A stretch of 48,467 bases of DNA from Blastocladiella britannica (Eukaryota; Blastocladiomycota; Blastocladiomycetes; Blastocladiales; Blastocladiaceae): contig MU624579.1 in NCBI GenBank assembly GCA_025349905.2, positions 1-48,467 on the forward strand, written 5' to 3'. A program made the translations under genes and the position numbers. The notes under the pieces are model-generated. The model was given only the letters and a program-made list of their open reading frames with translations. It was not told where the DNA came from and searched no databases. Below are positions 28,244 through 38,941 of the stretch, piece after piece. How positions within the stretch are numbered: the first letter of the stretch is position 1; every line of letters starts with the position of its first letter.

Positions 28244-30790
28244 ATGCCCTACCACCCAAGCTCGGCACCGTCCTCCTCCGCCATGTCACACTCCCACTCC
28301 CACGCCTCCCACGCCTCCCACGCCCACTCTCTCTCGGCCTCCCAGCAGCAGCAGCAGCAGCAGCTTGCCGCATCAACGGCCTCGACCCCGGGCGCTATCC
28401 CGTACCACCACCCGACCTACGGGCTCCTGTACTACTCGCCCGCCGCCAGCGCCGGGTACCCGACGGCCACCGGTGCCGCCGGATCGACGTCGGACGCGCA
28501 CCTGGCGTACCAGCAACAGCAGCAGCACGTGCACCAGCTGCAGCAACAGCACCAGCTGCAGCAAGCGCAAGCGCAGGCGCACCACATGTACTCTGCCGCT
28601 GCCCCCGGAACCGCCTCGCAGTACGCCGATCTGGAAGCGGTGGCGGCGGCTCAGGCCGCGCAGGCTGCGGTTTTGACGGCAGCGGCGGCTTCTGGTCAGG
28701 CTCAGGCGACTACGCCCGTGGCGGCGCCGCGTCCGATCGTAATCGCTCCTGCCCACGCGCCCATGACGGCGGCTCATGTCGAGTGCAACTGCTCGCCCAC
28801 CATGCTGATCCTTGTGGCCCCGCAACCCGCGCGCGCCGGCGCTACCGTCAGCGTCCCTGTGGTACTGTCGGCGGTGCGCGCAATGTACCCCGGCCGCACG
28901 ATTCGCGAGCGTGATCTGGTCATGGTTCCGGCTCCCGCCGGGATCTGGGGCGCCGCCGACGCTGCTGCTGCGGCCGCGGCTGCCGCGAAGCCTTCGGCAG
29001 CGGTTACGGCCACAGCTGCCGCGAAGCCTTCGGCAGCGGCTACGGCCGATCATCACAGTGGGACCAACGTGCACGCGCGCGAGTGGGCGCCCCCTACGTC
29101 CGCCGGCTCGACCGCGGCCGTTGGCCACGCGTCGCCGTCGCCGTCGTCTTCGTCGGCCGCTCACTCGGGCAACGGCGGCGCTCGTAGCACTGGTGCCCCG
29201 CAGCACCACCAGCAGCAGCACGGCCAGCACCAGCAACAAGCTGTGGCACGTCAAGAGCCAGCCAAGCCGCAGCAGCCCGCGGCGCGGCCCGCGACCATCG
29301 TTGCCAGCACGGGCGAGTTTGCGTTCCGCGGCGCATTCGCGGCCAAGAAGCACGGCGCCGGCGGGCGTCATCAGGGAGACCAGCAGCAGGGCCGCCAGCA
29401 GCCGCAAGGTCAGCAAGGCCAACAGCGCCGGTACCAGCAGCAAGGCCAGCAGCCGCAAGGCCAGTACCAGCAGCAGCAGCAAGCTGCCGTACGCACGCCG
29501 GCTCCCGCAGCGGCCCCGGCTGCCAGCTCTGGCGGTGATGTCGACTGGTCGACGTTTGGCGGCGGCGGCGCTGGCGAGGACGATTTGTCGGCCGCGTGGG
29601 CCGGGTTTGCCGGTGACTCGGCCGCGGCGGCCCCTGGCGTCGGTGGCGATCTGGCCGCCGACTGGGCGGGCGGTAACGGCGGCGGTGGTGGCAGTGCCGC
29701 CCCGTCCCCCTCGGCGCAGTCGCTGACGGCGCTCGTGCGTCCCTCTGCCGCTCAGCCCCAGCAGCAGCAGCAGCAACACAACAAAAACGGCCGAGGCGGA
29801 GCAGCTAACGGCGGTGGGCGTCGTCATGCCGCCGGTGGCAAGCCCGCAGCTCCCGCTCCCGCGGCTGCCGCGGCGTCGCCCGCGGGCGAGGTGGCCGATC
29901 TGGCGGCCGCATGGGCAGGGTTCGCGGACGTGGGCGAGCTGGGAGTCGATCTGGCGGCATCATGGGCCGCGGGCGATGCTCCCGCGTTCGACACGCCTGC
30001 ACCCGCAGCTGCTGCGTCGTCTTCGGCCAAGCCCGCCAAGGCGCCCAAGAGCGCGAGCAGCCGTGGCGGCCACAGCAACGCTCCGTCGCCCGCTCCTCCC
30101 GCTCCTCCCGCGCCTGCCGCGGCAGCTGGTGGCGCCGAGCCCGACTTTGCGGCCACGTGGGCGTCGGGCCCGGCCGACGACGATGCGCCAGCGGCGGATC
30201 TGGCCGCGTCGCGGGCCGGCGGCGACGATAGCGCTACCCCGTCTGCTGCTGCTGCCGACGAGCCGGCAGCACCCGAGGCGACCGAGGAGGGTGTCGCTGA
30301 GACTGAGAAGTCCATCACCAATGCTGAGGAGGAGTCGCACGAGGAAGAGGCGTGCGGGGTCGCGGCCCCCGCGGCGGCTCCGGGAGCCGGCCTGGCCTTC
30401 TCATGGGCCGGGTCCACTGCCTCGTCGCCCGCGCCCGTCGCGGCGGACGTGGAACCCGCGGCGGAGGCGGCGCCTGTCGACTTTGAGGCCGTGGGTGGCG
30501 TCGACTTGCTGGCGTCATGGGCGGGTGTTGATGCGGCCGATGCCGCCGGCATCGTTGGTGGCGCGTCGGAAGACCCGTGGGCCGCGTTCACGTCCGAGCC
30601 CGAGCCCGTGACGTCGTCGTTCTCGGGCGGCGGCCGCGGCAGTGGCCAGGGCGGGTACGGCGGCGGTCACGGCGGTGGCCAGGGCGGGTACGGCGGTCGC
30701 GGCGGATACGGCGGTGGCGGTCGCGGCGGAGGCAACGGCGGCGGTCGTGGCGGCGGCCGTGGCGGCGGCCGTGGCGGTCCCCGCTACTGA
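28244..30790 (+). CDS. Low-complexity protein: Gln/His-rich head, repeated DLAASWAG motif, RGG tail
   Basis: A single open frame of 848 aa. Residues 1-130 are Gln/His/Ala-rich (prion-like). A short ordered island follows (VECNCSPTMLILVAPQP, SAVRAMYPGRTIRERDLVMV). The second half repeats a short motif within disordered Ala/Pro/Gly: LSAAWAGF, LAADWAGG, LAAAWAGF, LAASWAAG, FAATWASG, LAASRAGG, LAFSWAGS and LLASWAGV. The C-terminus is RGG/GYGG-rich, typical of RNA binding. Codon use is extremely GC-rich, but the motif conservation across variable spacers argues that this is the true frame. It is probably a ribonucleoprotein-granule type protein; no family is recognised. Confidence 0.65.
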   Translation: MPYHPSSAPSSSAMSHSHSHASHASHAHSLSASQQQQQQQLAASTASTPGAIPYHHPTYGLLYYSPAASAGYPTATGAAGSTSDAHLAYQQQQQHVHQLQQQHQLQQAQAQAHHMYSAAAPGTASQYADLEAVAAAQAAQAAVLTAAAASGQAQATTPVAAPRPIVIAPAHAPMTAAHVECNCSPTMLILVAPQPARAGATVSVPVVLSAVRAMYPGRTIRERDLVMVPAPAGIWGAADAAAAAAAAAKPSAAVTATAAAKPSAAATADHHSGTNVHAREWAPPTSAGSTAAVGHASPSPSSSSAAHSGNGGARSTGAPQHHQQQHGQHQQQAVARQEPAKPQQPAARPATIVASTGEFAFRGAFAAKKHGAGGRHQGDQQQGRQQPQGQQGQQRRYQQQGQQPQGQYQQQQQAAVRTPAPAAAPAASSGGDVDWSTFGGGGAGEDDLSAAWAGFAGDSAAAAPGVGGDLAADWAGGNGGGGGSAAPSPSAQSLTALVRPSAAQPQQQQQQHNKNGRGGAANGGGRRHAAGGKPAAPAPAAAAASPAGEVADLAAAWAGFADVGELGVDLAASWAAGDAPAFDTPAPAAAASSSAKPAKAPKSASSRGGHSNAPSPAPPAPPAPAAAAGGAEPDFAATWASGPADDDAPAADLAASRAGGDDSATPSAAAADEPAAPEATEEGVAETEKSITNAEEESHEEEACGVAAPAAAPGAGLAFSWAGSTASSPAPVAADVEPAAEAAPVDFEAVGGVDLLASWAGVDAADAAGIVGGASEDPWAAFTSEPEPVTSSFSGGGRGSGQGGYGGGHGGGQGGYGGRGGYGGGGRGGGNGGGRGGGRGGGRGGPRY

Positions 30791-30969
30791 GTTCTGTGTG
30801 AAGTTTTTTCGTTCTTCTTTTGAGCGTGTCAGTTGAGTGACTCCCAAAATATGCATTGTTTTTTTAGTGTTTTCGTTCAGTGACTCTCTCGATCTCTTTC
30901 AATATCAACCACACGTATTATACTCTCATACTTGGTTCTGGACTGGTATTTTATAGTAAAGACAGAAAA

Positions 30970-32535
30970 ATGATTGCCACCTCGCCGGCCACCTCCGCCA
31001 TCACCTCGCGGTCCGCGGCCTCCCTCGACCTCCTCGGCAACCCGCTCCCTCCACCCGCCATCCCACAGCAACCACCAGCCTCGACACTCCGACCCCGAGC
31101 AGCATCTTCATCTACGCGCATCGCTTTGGCCGATACGCCCCCCGCTTTGGCCATGGCCGCCATCGAGAACGTGCGGTTATTTGGCCCATTGGTCCGCGCC
31201 GTCGCCGTCCGCGACTGGGTGCAGCTCGGGTTTTCGGCCCGCGGAATCAAGGTCGCCGCATGCGACGCGTCCGGGTGCGTTGCCGCCGCCGCGTACGTGG
31301 ATCGACGGATCTTCCGGTCGTACCGGTTCGACGGAGCGGCCGTGGCGGCGGTCGCACAGGCCCCCGAGCCGTCGCGGCAGATGCTTTCGCGAACACACCC
31401 CCAACAACAGCAAGGTGAGGCAATGGATCAAGAGGATGATCAGGAAGCAGCAGCAGCGGAAGCAGCATCGGCAGCTGAACTTCTGGTCACCGTGGACATG
31501 GCCATGTTACTGGACGTGCTCAACATGTACGGGTGCGCGTTCGTCAACCCGGTCCCCGGTACGGCCCCCGCGTCGCTCGAAGCGCATGCTGCGGCCGCGG
31601 CGGCGGGGATTCAAGGCGCGCATGGCACGTTAGGTGGGGGGCAGCCAGGACACGCGTCGGTCGGCGGAGTGGCTGCACTCAAGTTATGGGTCGGGGACGA
31701 GCCGGGGGCGCCGGTATCCATGGTGTATGTCTGTTTCCCATTTTTTCTGTCAGATCACCCAGGTACTGAGGATTGGTATAAATTTAGGGTCCAAGAACCC
31801 AACTTGACCACCCGCGCCGCCTTATCCACATTCGATCCGCCCGACGCCGCCGCGCACTTGCAAGCGGCGGCGCTCGCGTGGTCGGCGCCCGACGCAGTGC
31901 CGGCCTACCGCGTGGTCTTGGCGGCGGCCGCGCTCAGGGCGGCATTGTTGGACGTCGGCGTGCACGATCCGGTAACCGGGCCCGCCGCCACCGCTTCCGC
32001 CTCAACCACCGGTGGCGCTGGTGGTGATTCAGATCAGCAACGAGCGTCGGCCACAGTGACCAGCAGCGGCGGCGACCGCGTAGTCGCATGGACCGTAGAC
32101 GCGGCTCGAGGCGTGCTGGAACTAGCGGCGCGTGGAGCGCTCGGGTCAGCGACGATCTCGGTGCCGCGGGCTCAGTGCGACGTGTTTGAAGTGATGGCCG
32201 ACGACGGGACACCCGTGGAGGACGATAGTATGGATACCGGTGCAGCACCGCCGCAAGTGCTGGTTGCGCATTACCCGGCAACCGCACTGGACGTGACGTT
32301 GAGGGCGCTGGCGTTGGCGTCGCAGGTGGCGGTGCAGGCGTTGCCAACGGGGATCTTGCAGTTGCAGTGTTTGGTTCCGGTCCGTGGCGGTGGAGGAAGT
32401 GGATCAGGAGGAACGGGAGGTGGGGGTGCACGGTCACGGTCGGACGTGGACTGCATTCTCGAGTTCACGGTCGCGCCGCTGGTCATGGACGTCGGCGTTG
32501 GTGTTGGCGTTGGTGGTGCAAGTGTGTGGCCCTGA
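30970..32535 (+). CDS. RAD1: RAD1, subunit of the 9-1-1 DNA-damage checkpoint clamp
   Basis: Exons 30970-31724 and 31788-32535 (donor GTATGT, acceptor TTTAG), 500 aa. It forms a PCNA-like ring with RAD9 and HUS1 that is loaded at damaged DNA. Family features: VRLFGPLVRAVAVRDWVQLG and FSARGIKVAACDASGCVAAA (first clamp domain), LLVTVDMAMLLDVLNMYG, SMVVQEPNLTTRAALST across the splice, and LASQVAVQALPTGILQLQCL with CILEFTVAPL at the end. It is longer than animal RAD1 (about 280 aa) because of an N-terminal disordered leader and Ala/Gln and Gly-rich loop insertions. Confidence 0.8.
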   Translation: MIATSPATSAITSRSAASLDLLGNPLPPPAIPQQPPASTLRPRAASSSTRIALADTPPALAMAAIENVRLFGPLVRAVAVRDWVQLGFSARGIKVAACDASGCVAAAAYVDRRIFRSYRFDGAAVAAVAQAPEPSRQMLSRTHPQQQQGEAMDQEDDQEAAAAEAASAAELLVTVDMAMLLDVLNMYGCAFVNPVPGTAPASLEAHAAAAAAGIQGAHGTLGGGQPGHASVGGVAALKLWVGDEPGAPVSMVYVCFPFFLSDHPGTEDWYKFRVQEPNLTTRAALSTFDPPDAAAHLQAAALAWSAPDAVPAYRVVLAAAALRAALLDVGVHDPVTGPAATASASTTGGAGGDSDQQRASATVTSSGGDRVVAWTVDAARGVLELAARGALGSATISVPRAQCDVFEVMADDGTPVEDDSMDTGAAPPQVLVAHYPATALDVTLRALALASQVAVQALPTGILQLQCLVPVRGGGGSGSGGTGGGGARSRSDVDCILEFTVAPLVMDVGVGVGVGGASVWP

Positions 32536-32590
32536 CCAAAATGCATCTCTTTTTCCCATCGCAAGCTCTCGATTTTCCCATCAATATTAC

Positions 32591-34769
32591 ATGATCCCAG
32601 TCCTCCCCGCCTCGTCCCGCCGCACCTACTCGCGGTTCGGCGCGACCCCGGCGTCCGTGCACGCCTCGGACGTCCGATCCGCGCTGGCGGCCTGCGACGA
32701 CGCGTACTTTGCCGCCTGCCAGCACGACTGGGAACTGTACGGCGTCGGCGCATCGCACGCGCGGTACTTGGACTGTCCCGATGACCGCGACGACTGGGAG
32801 CAGTTGCGAGGTGGGTTTCACCGGACATTGGCGGCCGGAGTTCCATTAGACCGATCTGCCAATGGGGGGACTGGGGGTGGTCTGATCCGGCCGTTGGCGG
32901 CACCGTACGATACGTGCGACGCGTTGGTCGGCGTCGCGTGCTTGTCGGGCCGGGCGATGCGCGCGGCGGCCGGCGGGCATGCTTCAGGAGGTGCGATAAA
33001 TTTTCACATAGATTGGTTCGGATGCTTGGCTGATGGGAAAACTTGGTTGGAAAACAGCCACGAGCCACCCGTACGGCCGCGCAACTCACGACTGTTTCGG
33101 GTTCCGCCGTCCGCCGTACTCTTTATTAATGAACCAAGGAACAGACGAGGAATCGTCCACCGACAACCACTTCCCTTACTCCCGGATCGAGGCCGCGCAG
33201 CTGTTCAGCGCGCACGCGCACGGGTGGGGCGTGCACGCGCAGTTCCCGGGCCAAGTGGCCCTCGGGTTCTCGCGAAAGCCGATTGGTGGCGGGCACGGGG
33301 GCGATGAGCTGGAGTCGCTGGACCCGGGCCACGCGTTCGGGTTGCACGAGGTGGCGCTGACGCTGACGGTCGAGGATCTGCGATCCAACAGTACCATCAC
33401 CGATGATGAGCAGGATGATGATGATGACGGCACTGGAAGTAACGTGCGGTTTTACCAGCACCCAATGGTGCGCCGGTTACGTGCGTGGACTCGGTTTGGG
33501 CTCGACAACGACAACAACGACGACGGCGATGAGGACTCCGATCCGGTCTGGGTGCACCCACTCGCGACAACGACCGCAGCGGGAACCCGGCGTCACGATT
33601 CGGCCAGCAGCTTAGCAGATGGTGGCAACCCAAACGCTTCACTTGATTCCGCCGGCGCCGCAACGGTCCGGGCCCGCGCGCGACTGTACTTGCACCACTT
33701 AACGGCGCCGCGCACGCGCATCCACATTCCGCTGTCGCACATTGGCAAGCTGACGGTTCTGCGCGACTCGCGCCGGCTGGGCCGCGGCGTGCTGGTGGTC
33801 GAGCAGACGCGGCCCGCCCTCGCGGTGAGGTGTCCTGGACCCCTTACCCCCTCCGATGGATCGGAGGAGGAGAATACACTCCCACCAACGTTACCGCCCC
33901 GGTTGTACGTGTACGGCTACTTTGACGAGCTGTACTCGCTGGTACGTCGCGGCGTGTTTCTGGCCCCCACTTTCGACGGCGTCGTGTACCGCGGAGACCC
34001 GGAAGTCGCGCGCGATATGGCATACCACTCGACGTTTCCAGGCCCGGTTACTGCTTGGCGGCGGATCGTACGCCGAGTCTTGGGACAAATGTCATCGACC
34101 GATGATGGTGACGTGGTTCGCGAGTGGTCGGTCCCGGACCTCGAGCAGTTGCCGGTGCCGGCGCTGTGGGCGGTCGCCGAGGCATGTGGAGTGCGGAAAC
34201 TGGTTCCGCAGGACGCGGACGCGTTTACATTGGCCGAGCACTTGGTGCTGTATGTGCAGGTGGACGGTGATGACGAGAATGACGATGGTCAGGAGAGTGA
34301 CGACGACTACGATCCTCAGGACACATCCCGTGGGCTGCTCCTCGCAACCGCGCCAACAGCCAAGGGCGGTACCACGGACCCAGCGGCAGTCCGAGCCACG
34401 GGACGCAGCGACGCCAAGGACCAAGTCGCGCTCCAGCGCCGCGTCCGGTTTGCGGCCGAAACAGAAGACGACTGTTGTGACCACCACCACACGGATGACG
34501 AGCACCGGCAAAAGAAACTGAAGCGCGATCTGGGCCGGGTGATTGCCGAGTCGCGCCGCTCGATTCCGTCGGGCCACAACAACCAAGCAGGCAATTCGAG
34601 AGAAGATGGAACTCCGTGGGGACCGGTGCGCATGACGCTACTCATGATTGTCCTGGTGTTTGTGGTGCGGGGTGCCGCCGCATCGTTGCTGGCGCGGTTC
34701 CGGCCGCTGGGTGGGGCCACTCCTACCACCACCAGCACGACGACATCGCCCTTGGTCGCATCGCCATAA
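32591..34769 (+). CDS. Tail-anchored protein with a GRAM-like region
   Basis: Exons 32591-32990 and 33145-34769 (donor GTGCGA, acceptor GAACAG), 674 aa. A middle region, LYLHHLTAPRTRIHIPLSHI then GKLTVLRDSRRLGRGVLVVE and LYVYGYFDELYSLVRRGVF, has the strand pattern of a GRAM/PH-like lipid-binding fold. A single hydrophobic helix (MTLLMIVLVFVVRGAAASLL) lies about 35 residues from the C-terminus, suggesting a tail anchor with the bulk in the cytosol. Acidic insertions (DDEQDDDDD) separate the parts. The GRAM assignment is inference from pattern only; the protein could be a contact-site lipid protein. Confidence 0.55.
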
Positions 34770-34795
34770 ATGCCAGTCACAATACATATATATTT

Positions 34796-35711
34796 TCAAT
34801 AGTCGCTGTCGGAATCATTGTCGTGCCCACCCCCGGCCCGTCGGTCGCCGCCACGCACCACCTTGAACCCGCCGCCACCGCTCCGCATTCGGCGTTCCAC
34901 CGCATCTTCATCATCTTCATCGTCGTCGTCGTTCCCGCCGCGTGGTGTTTCGCCATACAACGTCTCGCGGGCCGATTTCTGGACGGCACCCACCGCCAGC
35001 AATAGCCGTTCCACGTCCGCGATGGTGGTGCCCATACCGCCCGGGATCGCCTGCATGCCCACGATCTGGCGAATCATGTCCCCGCCGTGGTAAATCACTA
35101 GTGTCGGTAAATTGCGGTCCGGGTAGTTCGGGATGCACTGGTCGCCAATGATCTTGACAAACTTGGTCTCGCGGTACGCGGCGGCCACGCGGCTCAGGAT
35201 CGCGGTCAGGAGCTTGCATGCCGGAATACTATTTACGTATTTTTAGTGTACGTGAAGCTGAGGTAGGTATATATGGGCGTATCCACATAGGTACCTGTCC
35301 TTGTACAGGTAACAGACCACCCAGCACTCTTTACTGGCGTCCGAGACCTCGCGCACAAAGTCCGGCTTGGAAATGGCCGTCACTTCGCCAAACCTTTTCC
35401 GGGACGCGGCGTCCTTCATTTCAGCCATTCGGCGTCGCCTTTTCATACCATATTGTCAGTGTAATCTATATAGTCGTACGTGCAAAAAGGATGTACCGAT
35501 AAGACTCGAGCACGCGGTCGTCCTCCTCGTCCTCGAGCTCGGCCAGCTCGTCCAGCGTGGCCCGGTCCAGCTGGCCCTCGCGCGAAAACGCCGCGGTGGC
35601 CGCCGCATCGACAATCGCCGCCAGATCGTCCTCGGTCACTTCCACGTCGCCCGACTTGTTGGGCAGGATGCCGCGGGCACGGAGAATGTCGTTCCACTCG
35701 GTATCTTCCAT
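34796..35711 (-). CDS. PLP2: Phosducin-like protein, PDCL3/PLP2 type
   Basis: Exons 35711-35497, 35438-35295 and 35228-34796, 263 aa. MEDTEWNDILRARGILP is the family N-terminus; YRRRRMAEMKDAASRKRFGE is rebuilt by the first splice; YKDSIPACKLLTAILSRVAA by the second; and KFVKIIGDQCIPNYPDRNLP with TLVIYHGGDMIRQIVGM is the thioredoxin-fold core. The tail ends in an acidic SDSDY segment, typical of the group. These proteins work with the CCT chaperonin in folding tubulin and actin and in G-protein beta folding, and are essential in yeast. Confidence 0.93.
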
Positions 35712-35862
35712 AATAAATTTTTTTTTTTTGGATTTTTTTTGCGATTTTGAAGAGAACAGCAGTGACTTGGCCTTGGCAGCCAAGATTTTCCCTGCCTCGC
35801 TCCCAAATCGGCCTTGGCAATTCCTGACAGCAAAATGGATCGTAAAAGATTTTATTTGATAT

Positions 35863-37578
35863 TTACTGCAATGACAAGTTCCCAAGCAACACCTGCTGGA
35901 TCCACTGCTCCATCTCGCCACCACACGTCACACAACTCAGATCGGCTGTGGACGGAAACGCCGTGCCGTGAACAACGTGCATCGCGTACCACCACTGGGC
36001 CGCGTCCAAATCACCGTCCTCCATTGCCGCCACCGCGCTCGCTGTGCTGTCGCCCGGCTCGAACCGCGCTCCGATCCGCGCACACAGGTTCCACACGCCA
36101 TCCAGGACCGCGGAAGTTGCCATTTTGGGCTGGTGGACCTTGACGCGGATCTTTTCCCCATATATGGCCAGTGGCTTGCCGTGCTCAACGTACAGATCAC
36201 ACAGTCGAACAAGCATATCCATTCGGCCGTCGGCCACCATGATAGCCACCATGGTCAGCGTGAATTGCGGGAGCTCAGAGTTGCGAGTGCAATGGTCAAA
36301 GTACCAGTGGAGAATGTCGTAGTTGCCAATATCAATGACCCAGGCCAGAATCGGCGTCGAAACACGCACCACGAGCCCAAACCGGTCCCTGTTATCCCAC
36401 CACCAGTCCAGAGCCGCCACCGATACGCTCGAGTACTTGGACGGGTAGAAATGCGCATCCATGTCTGGCCCGACCGTCCCAAACACAGTGTCCGTCCAGT
36501 GCTGGCGATCGAATCCCGATTCCCACCACTGGATCACGCTCAGATGCATCAGCGGGCGTCGCGGACGCCACTTGTATGGAAACCAGACCAAGTTGCCCGG
36601 GGTCTTGCGCAGCCGCCAGTACCAGTCCAAGAGATCGGCGCGCGTACCGAGCTCGCACAGAATGTCAGGAACATCGCGGATAACCACTTTCGCGGCCCAT
36701 GCGCCGACTTGACGCACCGTGTCGGTCCACCACCAGTCGCAAAAGTCGACCGACGCCGTCTGCACCAGGTACGGCATCATGGGCGCGTCCAGGGTCGGCC
36801 ATCGGAACGGACGGTGCCGCTCGGCGCAGTACTGCCGCCACCATTCGACTAATTGCATTGGATCGTCAGAGGTACTGAATGCAATCCCCGTCATGGATTT
36901 TTTCTCTTTTGAAATCATTGGCTGCGGTCGGGTGGTGTATTCGTTCCTCCACCAGTTCAACATGGCGATCTGTCTTGCTGCTGGGAGTGGGACAAACACG
37001 CGGTTGTAGCGGTCGACGGGGCGGTACTCGAACGTGAGCCCGTGCTGGACCGCGTACGCCTTGAGCCATTCGAGTGAGGCCACTTGGGCGTACCGCGTCG
37101 CTTCCGTAAACGGCTCGTTGATACCAGCTCGAAATCGCATGCCTCCACCTGCTGGAGCAATGCACCAGTCGAGAATCGCCGTGTGTGCGTGCTGGACGGC
37201 GGCTTCAAACACATGGCGGAGCGGCATGGACGAGAAATGCCGGTCGTTGGCGTGGCTATTCGAATCGAAAAGTGGGTGGTGGGACATGGCGGCGCGGATC
37301 CATTCCAGCACGGGCATGTGACCCGAAGTGGCGGCACCGAGGGCAATGCGGGAGACAGAGTCTTCGGTTAGAGTGGTGGGACCGAGAAGCTCGAGCAAGT
37401 CCACGCGGCCCAGCGCGCCGAGTGACGCTTTGGGGACCAGTCGGTGCACGATATGGCCATGGGTCGACGGAGTGTCGCTCTGCAACGCGGTGTAGAGTAG
37501 AGGCAAGCTCTCAGCAAGCGAGTAGGTCGCGTGGGCCGCAAAGACTAGGACGCGGTCGAGGATAAGGGATATGTCCAT
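35863..37578 (-). CDS. Large ankyrin-like WW-rich protein
   Basis: A single exon, 571 aa from MDISLILDRVLVFAAHATYS (in-frame Met codons also lie at 37587 and 37599). It consists of degenerate helical repeats with the signature x(M/I)LxWWxxx: MPVLEWIRAAM, AILDWCIAP, ASLEWLKAY, AMLNWWRNEY, QLVEWWRQY, DFCDWWWTD, DLLDWYWRL, SVIQWWESG, AALDWWWDN, DILHWYFDH. This is the same repeat class as the small gene at 7.9-8.7 kb. I associate such proteins with Blastocladiomycota, where they form large families; their function is not known. It shares a 190-base divergent promoter region with the multi-TM gene at 37769. Confidence 0.75.
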   Translation of the reverse strand: MDISLILDRVLVFAAHATYSLAESLPLLYTALQSDTPSTHGHIVHRLVPKASLGALGRVDLLELLGPTTLTEDSVSRIALGAATSGHMPVLEWIRAAMSHHPLFDSNSHANDRHFSSMPLRHVFEAAVQHAHTAILDWCIAPAGGGMRFRAGINEPFTEATRYAQVASLEWLKAYAVQHGLTFEYRPVDRYNRVFVPLPAARQIAMLNWWRNEYTTRPQPMISKEKKSMTGIAFSTSDDPMQLVEWWRQYCAERHRPFRWPTLDAPMMPYLVQTASVDFCDWWWTDTVRQVGAWAAKVVIRDVPDILCELGTRADLLDWYWRLRKTPGNLVWFPYKWRPRRPLMHLSVIQWWESGFDRQHWTDTVFGTVGPDMDAHFYPSKYSSVSVAALDWWWDNRDRFGLVVRVSTPILAWVIDIGNYDILHWYFDHCTRNSELPQFTLTMVAIMVADGRMDMLVRLCDLYVEHGKPLAIYGEKIRVKVHQPKMATSAVLDGVWNLCARIGARFEPGDSTASAVAAMEDGDLDAAQWWYAMHVVHGTAFPSTADLSCVTCGGEMEQWIQQVLLGNLSLQ

Positions 37579-37768
37579 TCTTTGCATGAAATAATTCATT
37601 GGGAAAAAGTAATTTGGATCTTTTTTTTTTCGGCGGCCAACACCCTGGTCGCTCAGCACCACCAGCAGCACCAGCACCCGAAGCCCCACCCACAACCAGC
37701 TCCAGCAACAAGATAAAAGATCAAAGATAACGCGAGCAACGATATCACAGCAATAACCACTTAATCAA

Positions 37769-38860
37769 ATGGATCCTGGAGCAGCCCCCACCCTCGCCGT
37801 CTACGCAGTCTCTGGAACGATCTCGCTGACCTCGGCCTGTTTCTTGGCCAAGCGCGCATTCCCAACCACCTCCTCGCGGTACTTGCCGACCGACTCGTCG
37901 ATGCGGTTCATGGCGATCCGGTGTCGCGCTCTTTTGGCCGCCAGTCTGATCTTACTCCTGGACACTGCCAGCAACTTTTGGTACTGGTCCTTCCACCTGT
38001 CGCGGTGGCCCACCGACCAGGAATTTGTCTGGTACCGGCTCCTATGGACATTTACGTTCTTGCCGATGGAGGACCTGATCACCATTGCCACCACCATGCG
38101 GTGCCTGGTGATCTTGCTGCAGCATAGCCCGGACACTCGGCGCCGGCTGCTGTACTTGATGCTGGCGCTGTGCTTGGTGATTCGGGTCACGTCCAACACG
38201 TTCGTGACGATATCGGTATTCAAACACGCGCACGACCCGCCGGCGGAGCGAGATAATGCGATAGTCATTCCGCTCCCGATTGCGGCCTTGGGCGGGTTTT
38301 ACCCGCTGTCGGTGATTATCGTCTCGTTCCTCTCGTTGCGTCCGCCCAAACAGGAGATGAGCTCGAGCATGATTCTCAACAGTGGGACGCTGGGCGGATC
38401 GGCGACCGCCTTCCAGGCCGCGAGCAACAGCGCGATTGATCAGCATCAGCACCAGCAGAGTCTCTCATCCGGACCCGCTGCCCTCCTCAAGTCGGTACTG
38501 CACGACCACCAGCCAACATCAATGGCGGCATCATCAGCAGCAGGAGCACGGATCCACCATTCTCCACCCCACCCACCACCTTCACCGTCCAAGCGGCGCC
38601 AAGGTATCCAGTACCAAATGTGCACCATCTTTGTGTTCATGACCGTTGTTGAGGTGTCGATTTGGATCCTGGCCATCTCGCTGACGTTTTATCCGCACTT
38701 GACCGAGGTCCACAATATTGCCACTGGGTCGCTATTGGCGTCGATTGGGGTCGGCGTCGAGTCGAGTTTCGAGCTGCTGCTCAAGCTGGATCGGGCGCGA
38801 GGGGTGAGGACACGCAATGTGGATCAGTTTATGGAAACGGCGGTTGCCATTGATCCGTGA
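37769..38860 (+). CDS. Seven-helix membrane protein of unknown role
   Basis: A single exon of 363 aa. About seven hydrophobic segments are visible: LAVYAVSGTISLTSACFLA, ALLAASLILLLDTASNFWYW, LLWTFTFLPMEDLITIA, RLLYLMLALCLVIRVTSNTF, IPLPIAALGGFYPLSVIIV, CTIFVFMTVVEVSIWILAI and IATGSLLASIGVGVESSFEL. A Ser/His/Pro-rich loop separates the fifth and sixth. No G-protein receptor motif is clear. A decayed tandem copy follows, so this is a gene family that multiplies locally. Confidence 0.7.
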   Translation: MDPGAAPTLAVYAVSGTISLTSACFLAKRAFPTTSSRYLPTDSSMRFMAIRCRALLAASLILLLDTASNFWYWSFHLSRWPTDQEFVWYRLLWTFTFLPMEDLITIATTMRCLVILLQHSPDTRRRLLYLMLALCLVIRVTSNTFVTISVFKHAHDPPAERDNAIVIPLPIAALGGFYPLSVIIVSFLSLRPPKQEMSSSMILNSGTLGGSATAFQAASNSAIDQHQHQQSLSSGPAALLKSVLHDHQPTSMAASSAAGARIHHSPPHPPPSPSKRRQGIQYQMCTIFVFMTVVEVSIWILAISLTFYPHLTEVHNIATGSLLASIGVGVESSFELLLKLDRARGVRTRNVDQFMETAVAIDP

Positions 38861-38941
38861 ATATATGTTAATTATTCCCTTCCCTGTAGCCGTATATCGG
38901 CGACTATTATTCTTTCAGGGATTCCCACTGCAAAATATAGA

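Noticed and set aside
28373..29827. Long minus-strand frame (484 codons) opposite the Q/WAG/RGG gene
   Set aside because: Arg/Leu/Gly-rich translation without domain pattern; it is the antisense of CAG/GCC-rich codons and ignores the repeated WAG motif preserved on the plus strand.
35968..36852. Plus-strand frame of 294 codons opposite the large ankyrin-like gene
   Set aside because: His/Val/Arg-rich antisense; the minus strand shows repeated WW motifs.
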